Source: Lampris incognitus (taxonomy: Eukaryota; Chordata; Actinopteri; Lampriformes; Lampridae). Taken from it: 64,000 nt of DNA. The translations under genes were made by a program, and so were the position numbers. The DNA lies in the NCBI RefSeq assembly GCF_029633865.1, contig NC_079221.1, forward strand, positions 4,254,409 through 4,318,408. Direction: 5' to 3'. The stretch's first letter is position 1. Each line of letters begins with the position of its first letter. Shown here in pieces: positions 43,874-56,467 of the stretch. A model generated the notes under the pieces. That model saw only the letters and a list, made by a program, of their open reading frames with translations. It had not been told where the DNA came from and made no database searches.

Positions 43874-43938
43874 CAGTTTAAAGGTCAATACTTTGTAGGT
43901 AGTCGGGTCATCTACAATCTTCTGAAGGTTAGCAGCAA
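43874..43938 (-). CDS. stk39: STK39 exon: CCT domain, VAANLQKIVDD segment
   Basis: The 65-bp exon encodes (V)AANLQKIVDDPTTYK then VLTFKL, with acceptor TTTTACAG and donor GTGAGT and phase 0 at its 3' end. AANLQKIVDD is a signature of the SPAK/OSR1 C-terminus. The next intron runs 13.4 kb to the last exon and is almost entirely repeats. Confidence 0.96.
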
Positions 43939-44101
43939 CTGTAAAAGACAGAAGCATCTGGTGATCAGTTACATTACGCACTTACTTTGCTTTTATATAC
44001 TTATGTGGCCATGATTTCCTGCATCAAATCCAAAAAGAGGGAAGAACATCCATTTCAGCAATCAGAGAGCAACTGATCACGAAATAATAGTCACACCTGC
44101 T

Positions 44102-44534
44102 GCCCCCCCCCTTTTCCCCCCCAATTGTACCCGGCCAATTACCCCACTCGTCGAGCTGTCCCGGTCACTGCTCTACCCCCTCTGCCAATCCAGGGAGGGC
44201 TGCAGACTACCACATGCCTCCTCCATACATGTGGAGTCGCCAGCCGCTTCTTTCCACCTGACAGTGAGGAGTTTCACCAGGGGGACGTAGCACGTGGGAG
44301 GATCACGCTATTCCCCCCAGTTCCCCCTCCACCCCTGAACAGGCGCCCCGACCGACCAGACGAGGCGCTAGTGCAGCGACCAGGACACATACCCACATCT
44401 GGCTTCCCACCCACAGACACGGCCAATTGTGTCTGCAGGGGTGCCCGACTAAGCCGGAGGCAACACAGGGATTCGAGCTGGCGATCCCCGTGTTGGTAAG
44501 CAACAGAATAGGCTGCTACACTATCCAGACACCC
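44102..44534 (-). mobile_element. Family B SINE, full length
   Basis: C-rich tail cccccccccttttccccccc at left, head ctatccagacacccc at right. It ends 76 bp from the STK39 exon at 44611. Confidence 0.88.
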
Positions 44535-44551
44535 CACATATGCGCATATTA

Positions 44552-44683
<132 letters not shown>

Positions 44684-44889
44684 TCAGAAAATAACGCGAC
44701 AAACTTCAGGTGTGTAGCAGTCTGCTCTGCTGGCAGCAACTTTAGACACTGAATTAGAAACCGACTGACACAAGCAATTCTATTCACAAACATTTCCATT
44801 ATGTGCTGCAAACAGAACAACTCACAGTATGTGAAGGTGTAACTACAAAGGAAACAGGACGTTCAAAATTATTTTGCCGGGGCTTTTAC

Positions 44890-44942
44890 CTCGACCGGGG
44901 GTAAATTCAAAGCGGATGTCATTCAGCTCTTTCTTGGAGTTC
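44890..44942 (-). CDS. stk39: STK39 exon: CCT domain, NDIRFEF segment
   Basis: The 53-bp exon encodes NSKKELNDIRFEFTPGR with a split codon at each end (AG|G and G|AC). Acceptor CTCCCAG and donor GTAAAA are visible. RFEFTPGRD is essentially invariant in SPAK and OSR1. The intron upstream is about 10.5 kb and holds at least six SINE copies or fragments. Confidence 0.96.
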
Positions 44943-45479
44943 CTGGGAGGAGAGAAAAGAGGATGCAATCACAAAAGCAATAAGAGCCAAATGCCAAGTT
45001 CAGACCTGTCACTTCTCAGCTGGTAAGAACTTGAGTCTCTGTGGACTTCCTGTACAAGGAGCAGCGGCGGGCACCACTCGAAGGAGGCAGAGATGAGACC
45101 CTTTTTTTTTTTTTTTTTTTGCAGTATATGACGGAGCGACAGAGGGGATTAAGGCTGTGTGTAGGTGTGAAGAATTCCAATATGATGGAGAAGAAATGTT
45201 GAGGTAAACGCATAGAACCGGCCTGTTGGCGTCCCAGTGCTTCAGCACGCTACCTTATACAAGATTTCAGAACCGCAAGGGGAGAATACAGTACAATACG
45301 TGCTGAAACCTCCATTAAACCAGAGGCGCTCGGCTCGAGCTCCTGTGCTGTCAAGCACCCGCCCAGCTGATGTGTGTCTGAGCAAGACGCTGGACCTCTA
45401 TCAGTCCCCGAGGGGCTGTTGCTCTCATCTCCTTGTGGAGGTCGGTAGGTGAAATGAGAAGTTTCCGGCAATAATCAAT
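44943..45479. other. STK39 intron, unassigned
   Basis: T-run at 45101-45120; nothing else recognised. Confidence 0.45.
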
Positions 45480-45866
45480 AAAGTAAGGCATCACTACTCC
45501 CGGTGGTGGAATGAGTTACCGAACTCCATCTGATCCGCCGAGTCCCTCTCCATCTTTAAGAAGAAGCTAAAGACCCAGCTCTTTCATGAACACCTCCACA
45601 CCTGACGGTATTAATATTATTTATGATCCACATATTTGATATTAATTTGATATTAATAAAAATACAAAAAGAAATCGCTTCTATGCACCCTATGCATTAC
45701 CTTTGTGTACTGCCTGTTGACACCCATGTCCTACCGGGCTACCAGACCTAGTTTTTAGGCACTTAGGCACGTTGTCGCCTCCTGACTAGCTCCTTGCTTG
45801 TGTTGTATTAACTCTCAGATGTACGTCGCTTTGGATAAAGGCGTCTGCTAAAGGAAACACTGTAAT
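45480..45866 (+). mobile_element. L2-like LINE 3' end
   Basis: It reads WWNELPNSI (after a shift) and SIFKKKLKTQLFHEHLHT, then a 3' UTR ending cgctttggataaaggcgtct, the typical tail of a fish L2/Rex1-type family. In an STK39 intron, antisense to the gene. Confidence 0.65.
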
Positions 45867-45939
45867 TATTACTGTCCAATGTACACAACATTGTTGAATA
45901 CATTTGTCCATTTGTCCTTTTTTTATTATTATTATTATA

Positions 45940-46356
45940 CCCCCTTTCTCTCCCCAATTGTATCCGGCTAATTACCCCACTCTTCCGAGCCGTCCCGGTC
46001 TCTGCTCCACCCCCTCTGCTGATCCGGGGAGGGCTGCAGACTACCACATGCCTCCTCCCATACATGTGGAGTCGCCAGCTGCTTCTTTTCACCTGACAGT
46101 GAGGAGTTTCACCAGGGGGACGTAGCGTGTGGGAGGATCACGCTTCCCCCCCCCCCCGAACAGCCGCCCTGACCGACCAGAGGAGGCGCTAGGGCAGCGA
46201 CCAGGACACATACCCACATCCGGCTTCCCACCCGCAGACACGGCCAATTGTGTCTGTAGGGACGCCTGACCAAGCCGGAGGTTAACACGGGGATTCGAAC
46301 CGGCGATCCCCATGTTGGTAGGCAATGGAACAGACTGCTACACTACCCGGACACCC
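45940..46356 (-). mobile_element. Family B SINE, full length
   Basis: ccccctttctctccccaatt at left, preceded by (TTA)n; head ctacccggacaccc at right. No target duplication found. Confidence 0.87.
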
Positions 46357-47159
46357 AGGCGGACACTTTGATGCATTATTTCAGTGGCATTTCAGAGACA
46401 CACAGAAAACAGCTCAATACTATGGTTGCAAATGGAGTGTTAACCCAACAACACAAACACATAAAGATATAATGCTGAATTTGCACCCTTTTGATACGCA
46501 ACACACTTCTGTATACCCAACTGAGAAACACGGTTTGAGTGATTGAACTGCCATGGAGATAAATGATGGGTATAAAACTGTCTGTGATGGCCTTTTAGGA
46601 TAATTCGTAGGGACTATTTGCAGTGAACTTTTCAAACCTCACAAATCAAACATGAAATACAAATCTGCCCCGACTTTCACACTTCCAACGACTGTGTGTC
46701 TCACATAAGGAGCTTAAGTTGACCATTACAGTAACGCCATCTAAGAAGGATGGGATCGGTCTCATCGTCTGCATGCTGACTGAAGGAATGCAGCACCGGC
46801 AGGTGAGGTGGGCGAGATGCGATGGGACACTGGATGAGCAGACTACAGGGAATGTGTCGAGGACGCGTTTCAGTGACTCTATTTCCACATAATGAGCAGC
46901 GTGAAAGTAACATCTGTCTCGCCACGTCTCGTGGGCACCACGCAGCTGCTTTATTTGTTGAGCTCTAAGGAAGTGAGGAGAGACAAAAATATAACTTCAC
47001 TTGCAACTAGAAGAAAGTACTGCTGGACAAGTCGCACCGGAGCGCAAGTCACCCTCAGCAAAAAACGTGTCGTTGTGAGGAAAAACACATTTAAGTTGCT
47101 CCGCGATGTATAAGTCCTATTTACATGGTGGTACAGTAGTGATGCGCGGGTCTGGGCTT
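46357..47159. other. STK39 intron, unassigned
   Basis: Nothing recognised between two family B SINEs. Confidence 0.45.
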
Positions 47160-47540
47160 TTTTTTTTTGGGGGGGGGGGGGGGGGGTTTGCTCCCTTTTT
47201 CCCTCCAATTGTATCCGGCCAATAACCCCACTCGGCTGAGCCGTTCCGGTCTCTGCTCCACCCCCTCTGCTGATCCGGGGAGGGCTGCAGACTACCACAT
47301 GCCTCCTCCCATACATGTGGAGTCACCAGCCGCTTCTTTTCCCCTGACAGTGAGGAGTTTCACCAGGGGGACGATCACGCTATTCCCCCCCAGTTCCCCC
47401 TCCCCCCTGAACAGGCGACCTGACCAACCAGAGGAGGCGCTAGTGCAGCGACCAGGACACATACCCACATCCGGCTTCCCACCCGCAGAAACGGCAAATT
47501 GTGTCTGTAGGGACGCCCGACCAAGCTGGAGGTAACACGG
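47160..47540 (-). mobile_element. Family B SINE, head-truncated (left of an inverted pair)
   Basis: Long G-run (47169-47187) before ctcccttttt. The copy stops at ggaggtaacacggg, lacking most of the tRNA-like head. gtgatgcgcgggtctgggc at its left may be the end of another repeat. Confidence 0.83.
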
Positions 47541-47577
47541 GTGGTTCAGGGTTTTTTAATAACCACACCCACCCAAC

Positions 47578-47968
47578 CCATTCTATTCCGTTGCCTACCA
47601 AGACGGGGATCACTGGTTCGAACCCCCATGTTACCTCCGGCTTGGTCAGGCATCCCTAGAGACACAATTGGCTGTGTCTGCAGGTGGGAAGCCGCAGACA
47701 CAGGTCGGTCAGGGCGCCTGTTCAGGGGGGGAGGGGGAACTGGGGGGAATAGCGTGATCCTCCCACGTGCTACGTCCCCCTGGTGAAACTCCTCACTGTC
47801 AGGTGAAAAGAAGCAGCTGGTGACTCCACATGTATGGGAGGAGGCATGTGGTAGTCTGCAGCCCTCCCCGGATCAGCAGAGGGGGTGGAGCAGTGACCAG
47901 GATGGCTCGGAAGAGTGGGGTAATTGGCCAGGTAGAACCGGGGAGAAAAATGCGGAAAAACCCCCAAA
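47578..47968 (+). mobile_element. Family B SINE (right of an inverted pair)
   Basis: Head attctattccgttgcctacc with CTGGTTCGAACCCC. It lacks about 45 bp after gtgggaagccg. Opposite to and 37 bp from the copy at 47160-47540. Confidence 0.87.
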
Positions 47969-47991
47969 AATGTGAACTTTGTCTCTTGCTC

Positions 47992-47993
<2 letters not shown>

Positions 47994-48023
<30 letters not shown>
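47994..48023. repeat. (CA)n microsatellite
   Basis: About 14 CA units; a (GT)n of similar size lies 155 bp further on (48176-48209), so the two could pair. Confidence 0.95.
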
Positions 48024-48172
48024 GCCTCTTCTTTCTGACCTAAGAAAGAGTTTTGGCAGTGTAAACAAAAGCCATGAAACCACTTAGGGGAAAAAAGTCG
48101 CAGGTGAAGCCTCGACACTCTACAACACATGCACTGACCAACACCACAATCGCAAATTGATGACAAAGCTGC

Positions 48173-48175
<3 letters not shown>

Positions 48176-48209
<34 letters not shown>
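48176..48209. repeat. (GT)n microsatellite
   Basis: About 17 GT units, complementary to the (CA)n at 47994. Confidence 0.95.
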
Positions 48210-48211
<2 letters not shown>

Positions 48212-48465
48212 CAATCTTTCTCGAAGTTATTTATAACTTACTCAGAGCACTGCTTTGTCACCCGCCCGCCTGAACCCGTGATATTTTCTAGTAAGGTTTG
48301 TGGTCGACCCGCGCTATCTAGTGGCTTTAGTTGAAATGCAGTGTATTCTCCCCACCAAATGACACTGTATAAGTCGCCCTGGAATACAAATCGCAGGACC
48401 AGTCAGACGAGTAAAAAAGCAGCACCTTATAGTCCGGGAATTAAATATGGTACCATGTGCATGTG

Positions 48466-48835
48466 TCCATCCATCCATTACTCAACCCCCTTATCCTGCT
48501 CTTAGGGATGCTGCAGCCTATCCCAGCAGTCATTGGGTGGCAGGTGGGGAGACACCCTGGACAGGCCGCCAGTCCACATCACAGGGCCCACACACACACA
48601 CACACACACACACCTAGGGACAATCTAGTATGGCCGAGTCACCTGACCTACATGTCTTTGGACTGTGGGAGGAAACCGGAGCACCCCGAAGAAACCTACA
48701 GAGACGGGGAGAACATGCAAACTCCACACAGAGGACGACCCGGGACAACACCAGAGGTTGGACTACCCCGGGGCTCGAACCCAGGACCTTCTTGTTGGCA
48801 GGCGACCGCGCTAACCACTGCGCCACCGTGCCGCC
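48466..48835 (-). mobile_element. Family A SINE, full length
   Basis: Tail tccatccatccattactc at left, (CA)n at 48588-48613, head ccaccgtgccgcc at right. No clear target duplication. Confidence 0.9.
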
Positions 48836-50531
48836 ATTGTTTCAGTGTATGCCCATGCATAATCTGTGCTATGGTGGGTAAATGAAGGCAACTCATATCG
48901 TCATACTGTCATATCGTCATGTTGCAGCAGTACACAGACAAGCAGTAATTAACACATTATCATTTTTTGCTGCTAAATGCCAAAAACATTCACAACTTTG
49001 ATATAATATCTAAATGTACCCCGATGGCTAGACGGCAGCAAAATGTTGTATTTATTAAGTGAAGCACGCAGCAGCTGCAGCTGTGCCAGCTCATTCAGTT
49101 GGAGTAACACAACTAATAATTTGGGGTACTATGTCATGTCTTGTCGCCCCTGTGCAGCATCAACATATTGCATTTGAATTCAGGAAACGAGTATCGAAAA
49201 ATTACCTTTTTAAAAATGTCCACATTGATCAGTGGGTGTTACGGCTCAAATGTGGGGTGCAGCTGGCTGCTTTTGGCAACGTGGGGGGGGGGGGGGGCGC
49301 CTGTGGCAGGTAGATTAAATTTGTAGATACATTTGGTTTGTATTTAGACTGGATAACACACAGCCTCAGTTATTCCAGTGTGTTTGTTATCAGTAAGGCT
49401 TGGCAGGAGCAGCACGAGGGGGGAGCGTGTTATCAGTCAGCTGTGAGTCAACCCAACTTTCCCGGTAGTTTAAAGGACTCCCCACTGAAAGAGCCGTCCT
49501 GTAAACACAAACGGACGTGACAGAAATGTGATTTATGACGTTCTGAATTCCTGCTGGAGCACCGTTTACCCTGTTAGAGTTGCTGGTCTTTCTGACGAAA
49601 ATCACCTCCTTCATCTCGACGGTGTCTTGCTCCTCTTCAGTATCATTTCACGAGATAATGAGGTCAGTCCGTTCTCCCTGGCACGCCAAACCCAAACGGT
49701 CTCTGAGCTTTCTCTACGTACCCACGGTATAACCGCATATTGCTTAGGATACATCGCCTACAAAATAAAGAGGCGCAATGAAATCCTAGTGTGGGCAGAG
49801 TGTTGCTTTAACTGCAGGAGTCAGAGAGGCCTGACAAACGTTTCCCAAGCAAACACTGCAGGAACCAGAGGAGACTGCCAGTGCGGGAAGGAGGGGGTGA
49901 GATTTCCACACTGGTGCATTGTGAAATGTCACCATCATCACAGGTTCTCGTGGGTACACCGGGTAACTCCTGGCATTACAACACATGCCGGCCCTGCATC
50001 GCGGGCTGTCACCGAGGACCGATCGGCCTGTTTGGGTAAGCAAGCTGTAGATCTTCCAGCACAAATTCACCGCAGTTCGAGGGCCAAACAAACAGAGGGT
50101 GTGCCGCTGTGCGGAGGCCACACGGTGGCCTTCCAACCTCTACATGACAATGGCAGGGAGGCTATTATCTTACGCATGCCAGGACAGACCACCGATACAA
50201 GTGTGTGGAGAATCAGCAGTGTCGGCGGTGAAGAAAGACAGCAGCTTGGAGTGCCCGTCTTGACCAGAAATGCAAACTTAACTGAACACGAACCCAAAGG
50301 GAGCGTGGAGTTGAGGCAATTAATTTTATGCACTGTATTTTAAAGAGGTCCAGCTTCCCTAAAAAAATCAGGAGGCTTAAATGTGCACTATTTACAGTTA
50401 GAGTGAATGAATGTCATGGACAGAATGAAGTAATCCCGCCATGAAACTGTCACCACGCCACTGTTTCACAGCTGAGGCGCTGTGCTTTGTACTGAAAACA
50501 TTTCATAAGAGAATCTAAATTAAATGAAAAT
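48836..50531. other. STK39 intron, unassigned, with one long open frame
   Basis: Plus-strand 49528-50343 stays open for 271 codons with no recognised domain; a His/Cys-rich patch (QCGKEG, HWCIVKCHHHH) is present. G-run at 49284-49297. A chance open frame is the simplest reading. Confidence 0.4.
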
Positions 50532-51310
50532 TTGGGGACGTGTACAAAAATGATGGCGGCACGAATTCATGTTTGCAGCGACCTCACCCAGTACTGGTGT
50601 GGGAAGATGGCGGCGCCAACTTATGTTCGCGGCAGCCTCACCCAGTACCGTCCACGCAGTGTCTTTGTCCACGTCTGCGTGTTAAGTTTGTGTCTTCGTT
50701 TGATGGCTGGGAGAGCTGGCGTTGGATCTGCTGCGTCCTGTGGGCCCAGGGACCACGGCCCTGCCCGGAGCTGCGCCCGAAGAAGAGGTAACACCGAGGG
50801 CGGTCTGACAGGACGCGGAAGCGGGGCAGGCTAAGCTAACTGCTAGCCCTCGCAGACCGGCTGTTCTGATAACACCAAGGGCGGTCTGGCAGCAGCCTCG
50901 CCTAGCGTTGACTGTGTTTTTAGTGTCGCCGTGAGGAGTGCGGGGAGGTGTGTCGAAGGTGTCTGGCTGGGAGAGCTGGTGTTGGATCAGCTGGGGGAGC
51001 CTGGTCTGCTGCGTCCGGTGGGCCCAGGGACCACGGCCCTGCCTGGAGCTGCGCCCGAGGAGGAAACACCGAGGGCGGTCTGACAGGACGTGGAAGTGGG
51101 GCAGGCTAAGCTAACTGCTAGCCCATGCAGACCGGCAGTTCCGGCAGTCATCCTGGCTGGTGTTCGTTCTCCTGGACAGTGATTTTATTTTATTTTTTGT
51201 AGTTTGATGTGTGTTCTTACAATTTTTGGAAATGTGTTTTTGTCTCCGTGTTGCATTGCTGGGGGAAACGAAAAATAAAGTGTCCCTGATTCCTGAAATG
51301 TACTGTTTGT
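50532..51310 (+). repeat. Dispersed-repeat-like GC-rich unit with internal duplication
   Basis: It starts near ttggggacgtgtac, has two aatgatggcgg/aagatggcgg motifs, then about 150 bp repeated directly (50704-50850 and 50965-51125: gctgggagagctgg ... aagctaactgctagcc). It closes with ggggaaacgaaaaataaagt, a poly(A)-signal-like end. It resembles the 5' UTR or a nonautonomous form of a non-LTR element. No recognised protein. Confidence 0.45.
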
Positions 51311-52269
51311 TATGACACTATAGCTAATGGCTACATGATAAGCAATGTGCTGAACTCCTCTATATATAGGAAGCAATGGGCACTGCCACCCCTGGATTAA
51401 GGATCCCATTCAGCAAGATCATTCAGAGACCACCATGTTATTATCTATTTCTTGCCTTAGGCCACAAATAAAACCCATGCTTAAGCCAATATGAACCATC
51501 CATCTCTGAGCTAAACTGTTCAGCAAAATGAGATTTATCTAAACTATTTTCATTGTTTATTTTCCAAAGCTATTACAACTTCGGCTTGTATATTTTGTTC
51601 GCTGTGACTTTGCCTTCTTCAAGTTTCTGACACAGCCGTTCTAATGAGAACTCACATCTTCCCTTCTTTGCATGAAGCACCAAAAAAATAAAAAATAAAA
51701 AAATAAAACCAAAACACAAATGCTGACGAAAAAAATCCAATCAAACCGCTGCTCCTCGGTCCCCTCGTGGAGGGGATCACATTACCATAAAGCTCAGGCT
51801 AATAAGCCCTAACTGCCTTGTTAATTCAGAGAGACCAATTAGTTGTTTATGTTGCTCTCTAAAATGCCAGTCCTTTCAGGAATTTGGTCTTTTGAAATCT
51901 GAACCTTTGAATAAAGGATCATAATTTTTATTGCAATTAAGAGACTGATTAAAGCATTTCTCAACCGACTGTTGTTACTTTGTCTTTTTACTTGCAACGG
52001 TCGATACCCGGGCGAGAACACAGCGATCTCATTTCCAGTGACAGAACTCGATAGTGACTCCCTGCTGCTTGCATCGTCACAGCAGCTTCCCGTGTGGTAG
52101 AAAAATCATTCGGTCAGTATCAAGCAAATTTTCTGTTTGTGAATAAACAGCAGACGCCAAGCACACTGCTGTAATGTCCCTCTTTCTTTGACTTACTACA
52201 GACCTCAGACCCCTCAATGCAACACGGTGGCATTTAAAAATACAGAAGCACCAACTACACCTGTCAACT
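51311..52269. other. STK39 intron, unassigned
   Basis: A-rich patch aaataaaaaataaaaaaat at 51686-51706; nothing else recognised. Confidence 0.45.
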
Positions 52270-52284
52270 GCCTCCTTGTTATTT

Positions 52285-52688
52285 ATTTATGTTTTTTTAC
52301 CGCCTCTTTTTCCCCAGTTGTACTTGGCCAATCACCCCACTCTTCCGAGCCGTCCCGGTCTCTGCTCCACCTCCTCTGCTAATCCAGGGGAGGGCTGCAT
52401 ACTACCACGTGCCTCCTCCCATACATGTGGAGTCACCAGCCGCTTCTTTTCACCTGATAGTGAGGAGTTTCACCAGGGGGACGTAGCACGTGGGAGGATC
52501 ACGCTATTCCCCCCCAGCTCCCCCTCCCCCCCGAACAGGCGCCCTGACCGACAAGAGGAGGCGCCACTGCAGGACCAGGACACATGCCCACATCCAGCTT
52601 CCCCACCCGCAGACACAGCCGACTCGAACCGGTGATCCCCGCGTTGGCAAGGCAATGGAGTAGACCGCTACGCCACCCAGACGCCCCA
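52285..52688 (-). mobile_element. Family B SINE
   Basis: Duplication GCCTCCTTGT(T/G)ATTT at 52270-52284 and 52689-52703. A small deletion in the head removes part of the tgtctgtagggacg segment. Confidence 0.92.
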
Positions 52689-52703
52689 GCCTCCTTGTGA
52701 TTT

Positions 52704-53271
52704 GCATATGCTGTAAGTACCCCTTTGACCCTGAAATACATTTCACGGAGTTGAGCCAAACAAAGTCAAAAAACACTAATGTAGTCTCCCTCTCCCTGCT
52801 AATGTAGCTTTTAAATAATTCAACATTATCCTCAGAATCTGTTCACTGAAACGTTCGCTCTGATCCTACATTCAGTGCAGAACTGCTCATAATACCGTCG
52901 GTTCTGAATTTAATCCCTGTTCAAACAAATAAATCAGCTTTGCAAAACAGTGACGCGGTTCCACTTCTCCTCCATCCGCCTGTTTAACATTTTTGCAGCC
53001 ACAAGTAAAACGACTGGGTCTCACTGCAAACACGGACCCCCGGTTTTTAGATGTACAACTCCACCCGAAATAAAACTACACATGCAGTTACATGTTCAGG
53101 GTCCCATCTGTCAGCGACGGAATGAAAAACTGAACGTCCAAATGTACAGAGCAGCCATGAAGAACTCTATTCACGTGTCAACGGGCTAGATTAACTTTAA
53201 AACAAAAGGGAGACATAACACACTTTGACAATGGCCAACACAACAACATTTGGCACACATGCCTCCTGATA
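52704..53271. other. STK39 intron, unassigned
   Basis: Nothing recognised. Confidence 0.45.
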
Positions 53272-53303
53272 TGTGTGTGTGTGTGTGTGTGTGGGGGGGG
53301 GGG
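53272..53303. repeat. (TG)n followed by a G-run
   Basis: Ten TG units then ten G at 53292-53302. Confidence 0.92.
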
Positions 53304-53372
53304 TCCTACAGGGGACATTCGCAAAAAGCTTATCATTGAAGCTCAGTCTGAGCTATGTTCAGAGATGCTTTT

Positions 53373-53770
53373 TTTTTTTTAAAATCCCCCCACCCCCTTT
53401 TTTCCCCACCCCAATTGTACTTCGCCAATTACCCCACTCTTCCGAGCCGTCCTGGTCTCTGCTCCACCCCCTGCTGATCCGGGGAGGGCTGCAGACTACC
53501 ACATGCCTCCTCCCATACATGTGGAGTCACCAGCTGCTTCTTTTCACCTGACAGTGAGGAGTTTCACCAGGGGGACGTAGCGCATGGGAGGATCACGCCA
53601 TTACCCCCAGTTCCCCCTCCCCCCTGAACAAGTGCCCCGACCGACCACCCGCAGACACGGCCAATTGTATCTGTAGGGACGCCCGACCAAGTTGGAGGTT
53701 AACACAGGGATTCGAACCGGCGATCCCTGTGTTGGTAGGCAACGGAATAGACCGCCATGCCGCCCGGACG
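53373..53770 (-). mobile_element. Family B SINE with small internal deletion
   Basis: Duplication CAGAGA(T/C)GCTTTT at 53360-53372 and 53771-53783. About 60 bp missing between ccgaccgacc and acccgcagacacgg. Confidence 0.92.
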
Positions 53771-53783
53771 ACAGAGACGCTTT

Positions 53784-55490
53784 TAATTGGTGCGACACAG
53801 CATTTACAAAGGAATCTCGCTGAGGAATCAGTCGGAATGTGACGCTCGGTCAAGTTCTTATTTAACAGTTTATGAAACAGACGGTGTTTCACAGAAGTTC
53901 CATTGTTAGTGCAGCCACATGCTAATGTGGCTAGCATGTCAAAACAGATTCATCTGAAAATCCTCTGTCGGGGTTGGCAGGGCTCCGCTAAAACCATTAG
54001 AGCTGATCTGAACCACGCCTTCAGTGGAAAACATTCAGAAACAGCCTTTTCACTGATGCACTCTCTTTTGGCCCGTGTTTGACAGATACTGAGTGTTTTA
54101 GCTCAGATCAAGACAACTGATCTTGTCTGGTGACAACTTGTGTTATTCCATCCAGAAGGGCACAAAGCAGCGACTGAAAGACACCTCGTGGAGTCCAGAC
54201 TTAATTCAAGCAGCACGTCATTAATTAGGACAGGAACTGTTTAGTTGGGAGACCAGACAGACAGAGCGAACTACCCACGGAAACAGATAACCCAAAAAGC
54301 TCACGGAAGAATCCGGCCACTCAGAGGCACCAAAAGCCCCAAACATCAAAGAACTTTCCAATTATCTGCATGTCAAGGTTGGAGTAATTACATTTCTCCA
54401 GTCACCAAGCAGTGAGCTCTAGTTGCAACCCTTTTGCTACTCTGTTTGTGAGCAGAGGATAAGATGGCTTTGTGTGCAGCGTGGGGTGCCTGGGGAGGCC
54501 CCTCAAATGCCTGCTATCTCATCGACCCAGAGCCCGCTCTGCACCCGGCTCATCAAGGAGCAGACAGCAGACTTTCCACAGTCCAGAAATGTACTATTGT
54601 TTGTCTGTAAAGCCAGCTGCATCCCTAAAAATGCCCACTCAATCTTCTTATGCCTCTATGCATGTGTGTATGTGAGTGTGTGTACATGTATATGCAGAGA
54701 GAGTTACCAACAGTCTTGCATGTTTGCCTTCATCTTCCTACTTATGCACATCGTATATTATGCTTCAGATCTGCTCGGGTTTTGCTGAACGGGAAGTAAC
54801 ACAGAACAGAACGTAAACAGACTGCCGGGAGGGATTTTGATGGCAAATATTGTACGACTCTCAGACCCAATATTTATCACCATTAAAAAAAAAAAAAAAA
54901 AACCTTCAAATTTGCATCACAAGGAATATTTTCATGATCTCGAATCGGTTTAATTAAACAAGACTGTGTTGCTTTCAGTGCTATCAGTGTCTTCTGGGTC
55001 AGTCTCGGAGAACAGAACAGAATATGGAGCGCCGCCAAAGGAAAGCAAATTGAGCATAGCAGTTTCCTCCCCGTCCTCCCTTTGACACAACCAGTGAGAC
55101 AAATCGAGAAGAAAGGCTCCATGGAAGCGCCGGATCATCTCCTAACCTCGCTAAAGGTCATTAGCTCCTTTACCAACCTATGGGATTAGAACTACTGTTA
55201 AAGAAATGATAAATACGGTAACTGTTTGGGCCGATTCAGGTGGGGCGAATGTCCTCTCTGCTTTAGGGCGACTCGTTTCCCAAGAAACATCTCTGCTGTT
55301 TGTCACCACGGTGTCTTGTTTTGTTACCTCGTACCAGGAATGATGACATTTACTCCCCCCCCCCCCCAAACCCGCCATTCAAGAACATCAAAAGTTTGTG
55401 GCGTGTGCATATCAGTGCCATTGGATACAGATAAGCACAGGAGGTAACAAAAGCCTGGGGAAATAATGTGACCCGGACGTTTTGCCTCAC
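53784..55490. other. STK39 intron, unassigned
   Basis: A-run at 54885-54901; no repeat family or exon recognised. Confidence 0.45.
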
Positions 55491-55552
55491 CTTAGCCGTA
55501 GGACCATGTTGACAGCCCCTCGGATGTAGGCTGCGCGTTCATATGGTTCAAC
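55491..55552 (-). CDS. stk39: STK39 exon: start of the CCT (PF2) domain
   Basis: The 62-bp exon reads VEPYERAAYIRG followed by AVNMVLRLR, with acceptor ACACAG and donor GTGAGG. It ends two bases into the Arg codon, completed by the first base of the next exon. VLRLRN opens the conserved C-terminal domain that docks RFx(V/I) peptides of WNKs and cotransporters. Confidence 0.94.
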
Positions 55553-56467
55553 CTGTGTATGAAAGAGTCTGATGAGCTTATTTACATTGTGTTCACAAGC
55601 CAAATTTCCATTCAAGCCAATTTTAGGTATTATTTTTTCAGTCGGGTGCATTTCCATTGGCTGGTTATTCAGCTCTCTGAGTGCTGGGCACAAGGGTGTA
55701 TAAAATGATTTACCACTGGAAAAATATAAGTTCCATTTCAGCTGCTCTTTATCTTTATGCCAATGTATTTATTTATCTCTGTCATATACAAAAATTCTCT
55801 TTTGCAATATTGCCATGCAGATTTTAGTATTCATCACTTCAAAATTGCCATAAAATTAGCTGGTTGGAAACATAGCCACTGACATCAGAGAGCCAAACCA
55901 CAATTTTCCATTTAAAGCGAAAGTGAGGAAAGTAATGCGGGAGAGAAAAAAAGACCAAACCAAAAAGATCGGGGGAATCTATGAAGTTGCGCTGTGCACA
56001 GATCAAGACATTTTTACCATTTTCTTTTGGACACATCCTAGATGGGCTCCTTGTATGACAAATTTGGACTGTTACCAGGGGACAGAGATGTAGAAGTAGT
56101 CTTCACAGCACTGGGCAGCGCTCTTGTTTAGTTCCTGATTGCAGCAATTCTGCGCCAGCACATCTGGCTTTAATCTTTGTCAGACACAAGGGGGGGGTTA
56201 CACCCCAAAACTACTACGGCTCATTCTCAAAATGACAATAGCCTTAGAAAATGGGATGCAATGGCCGAGAGCCTTTTAGACTTGAAAGACCCAGGCACCG
56301 AGCCGGCACCGTCGGCCAGTTGGCCATTTACTCTGAGTTATTACAGCTGAGAGGATCCCTCCAGGAGAACGGCACTCACACACGTAGACACACGCGCGCA
56401 TGCGTGCACGCACTACACACAAGGTCAGTGAATCACGACAAATGAACGGTGCAGCAGCATCCCTCAC
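55553..56467. other. STK39 intron, unassigned
   Basis: No repeats of the two SINE families. Confidence 0.45.
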
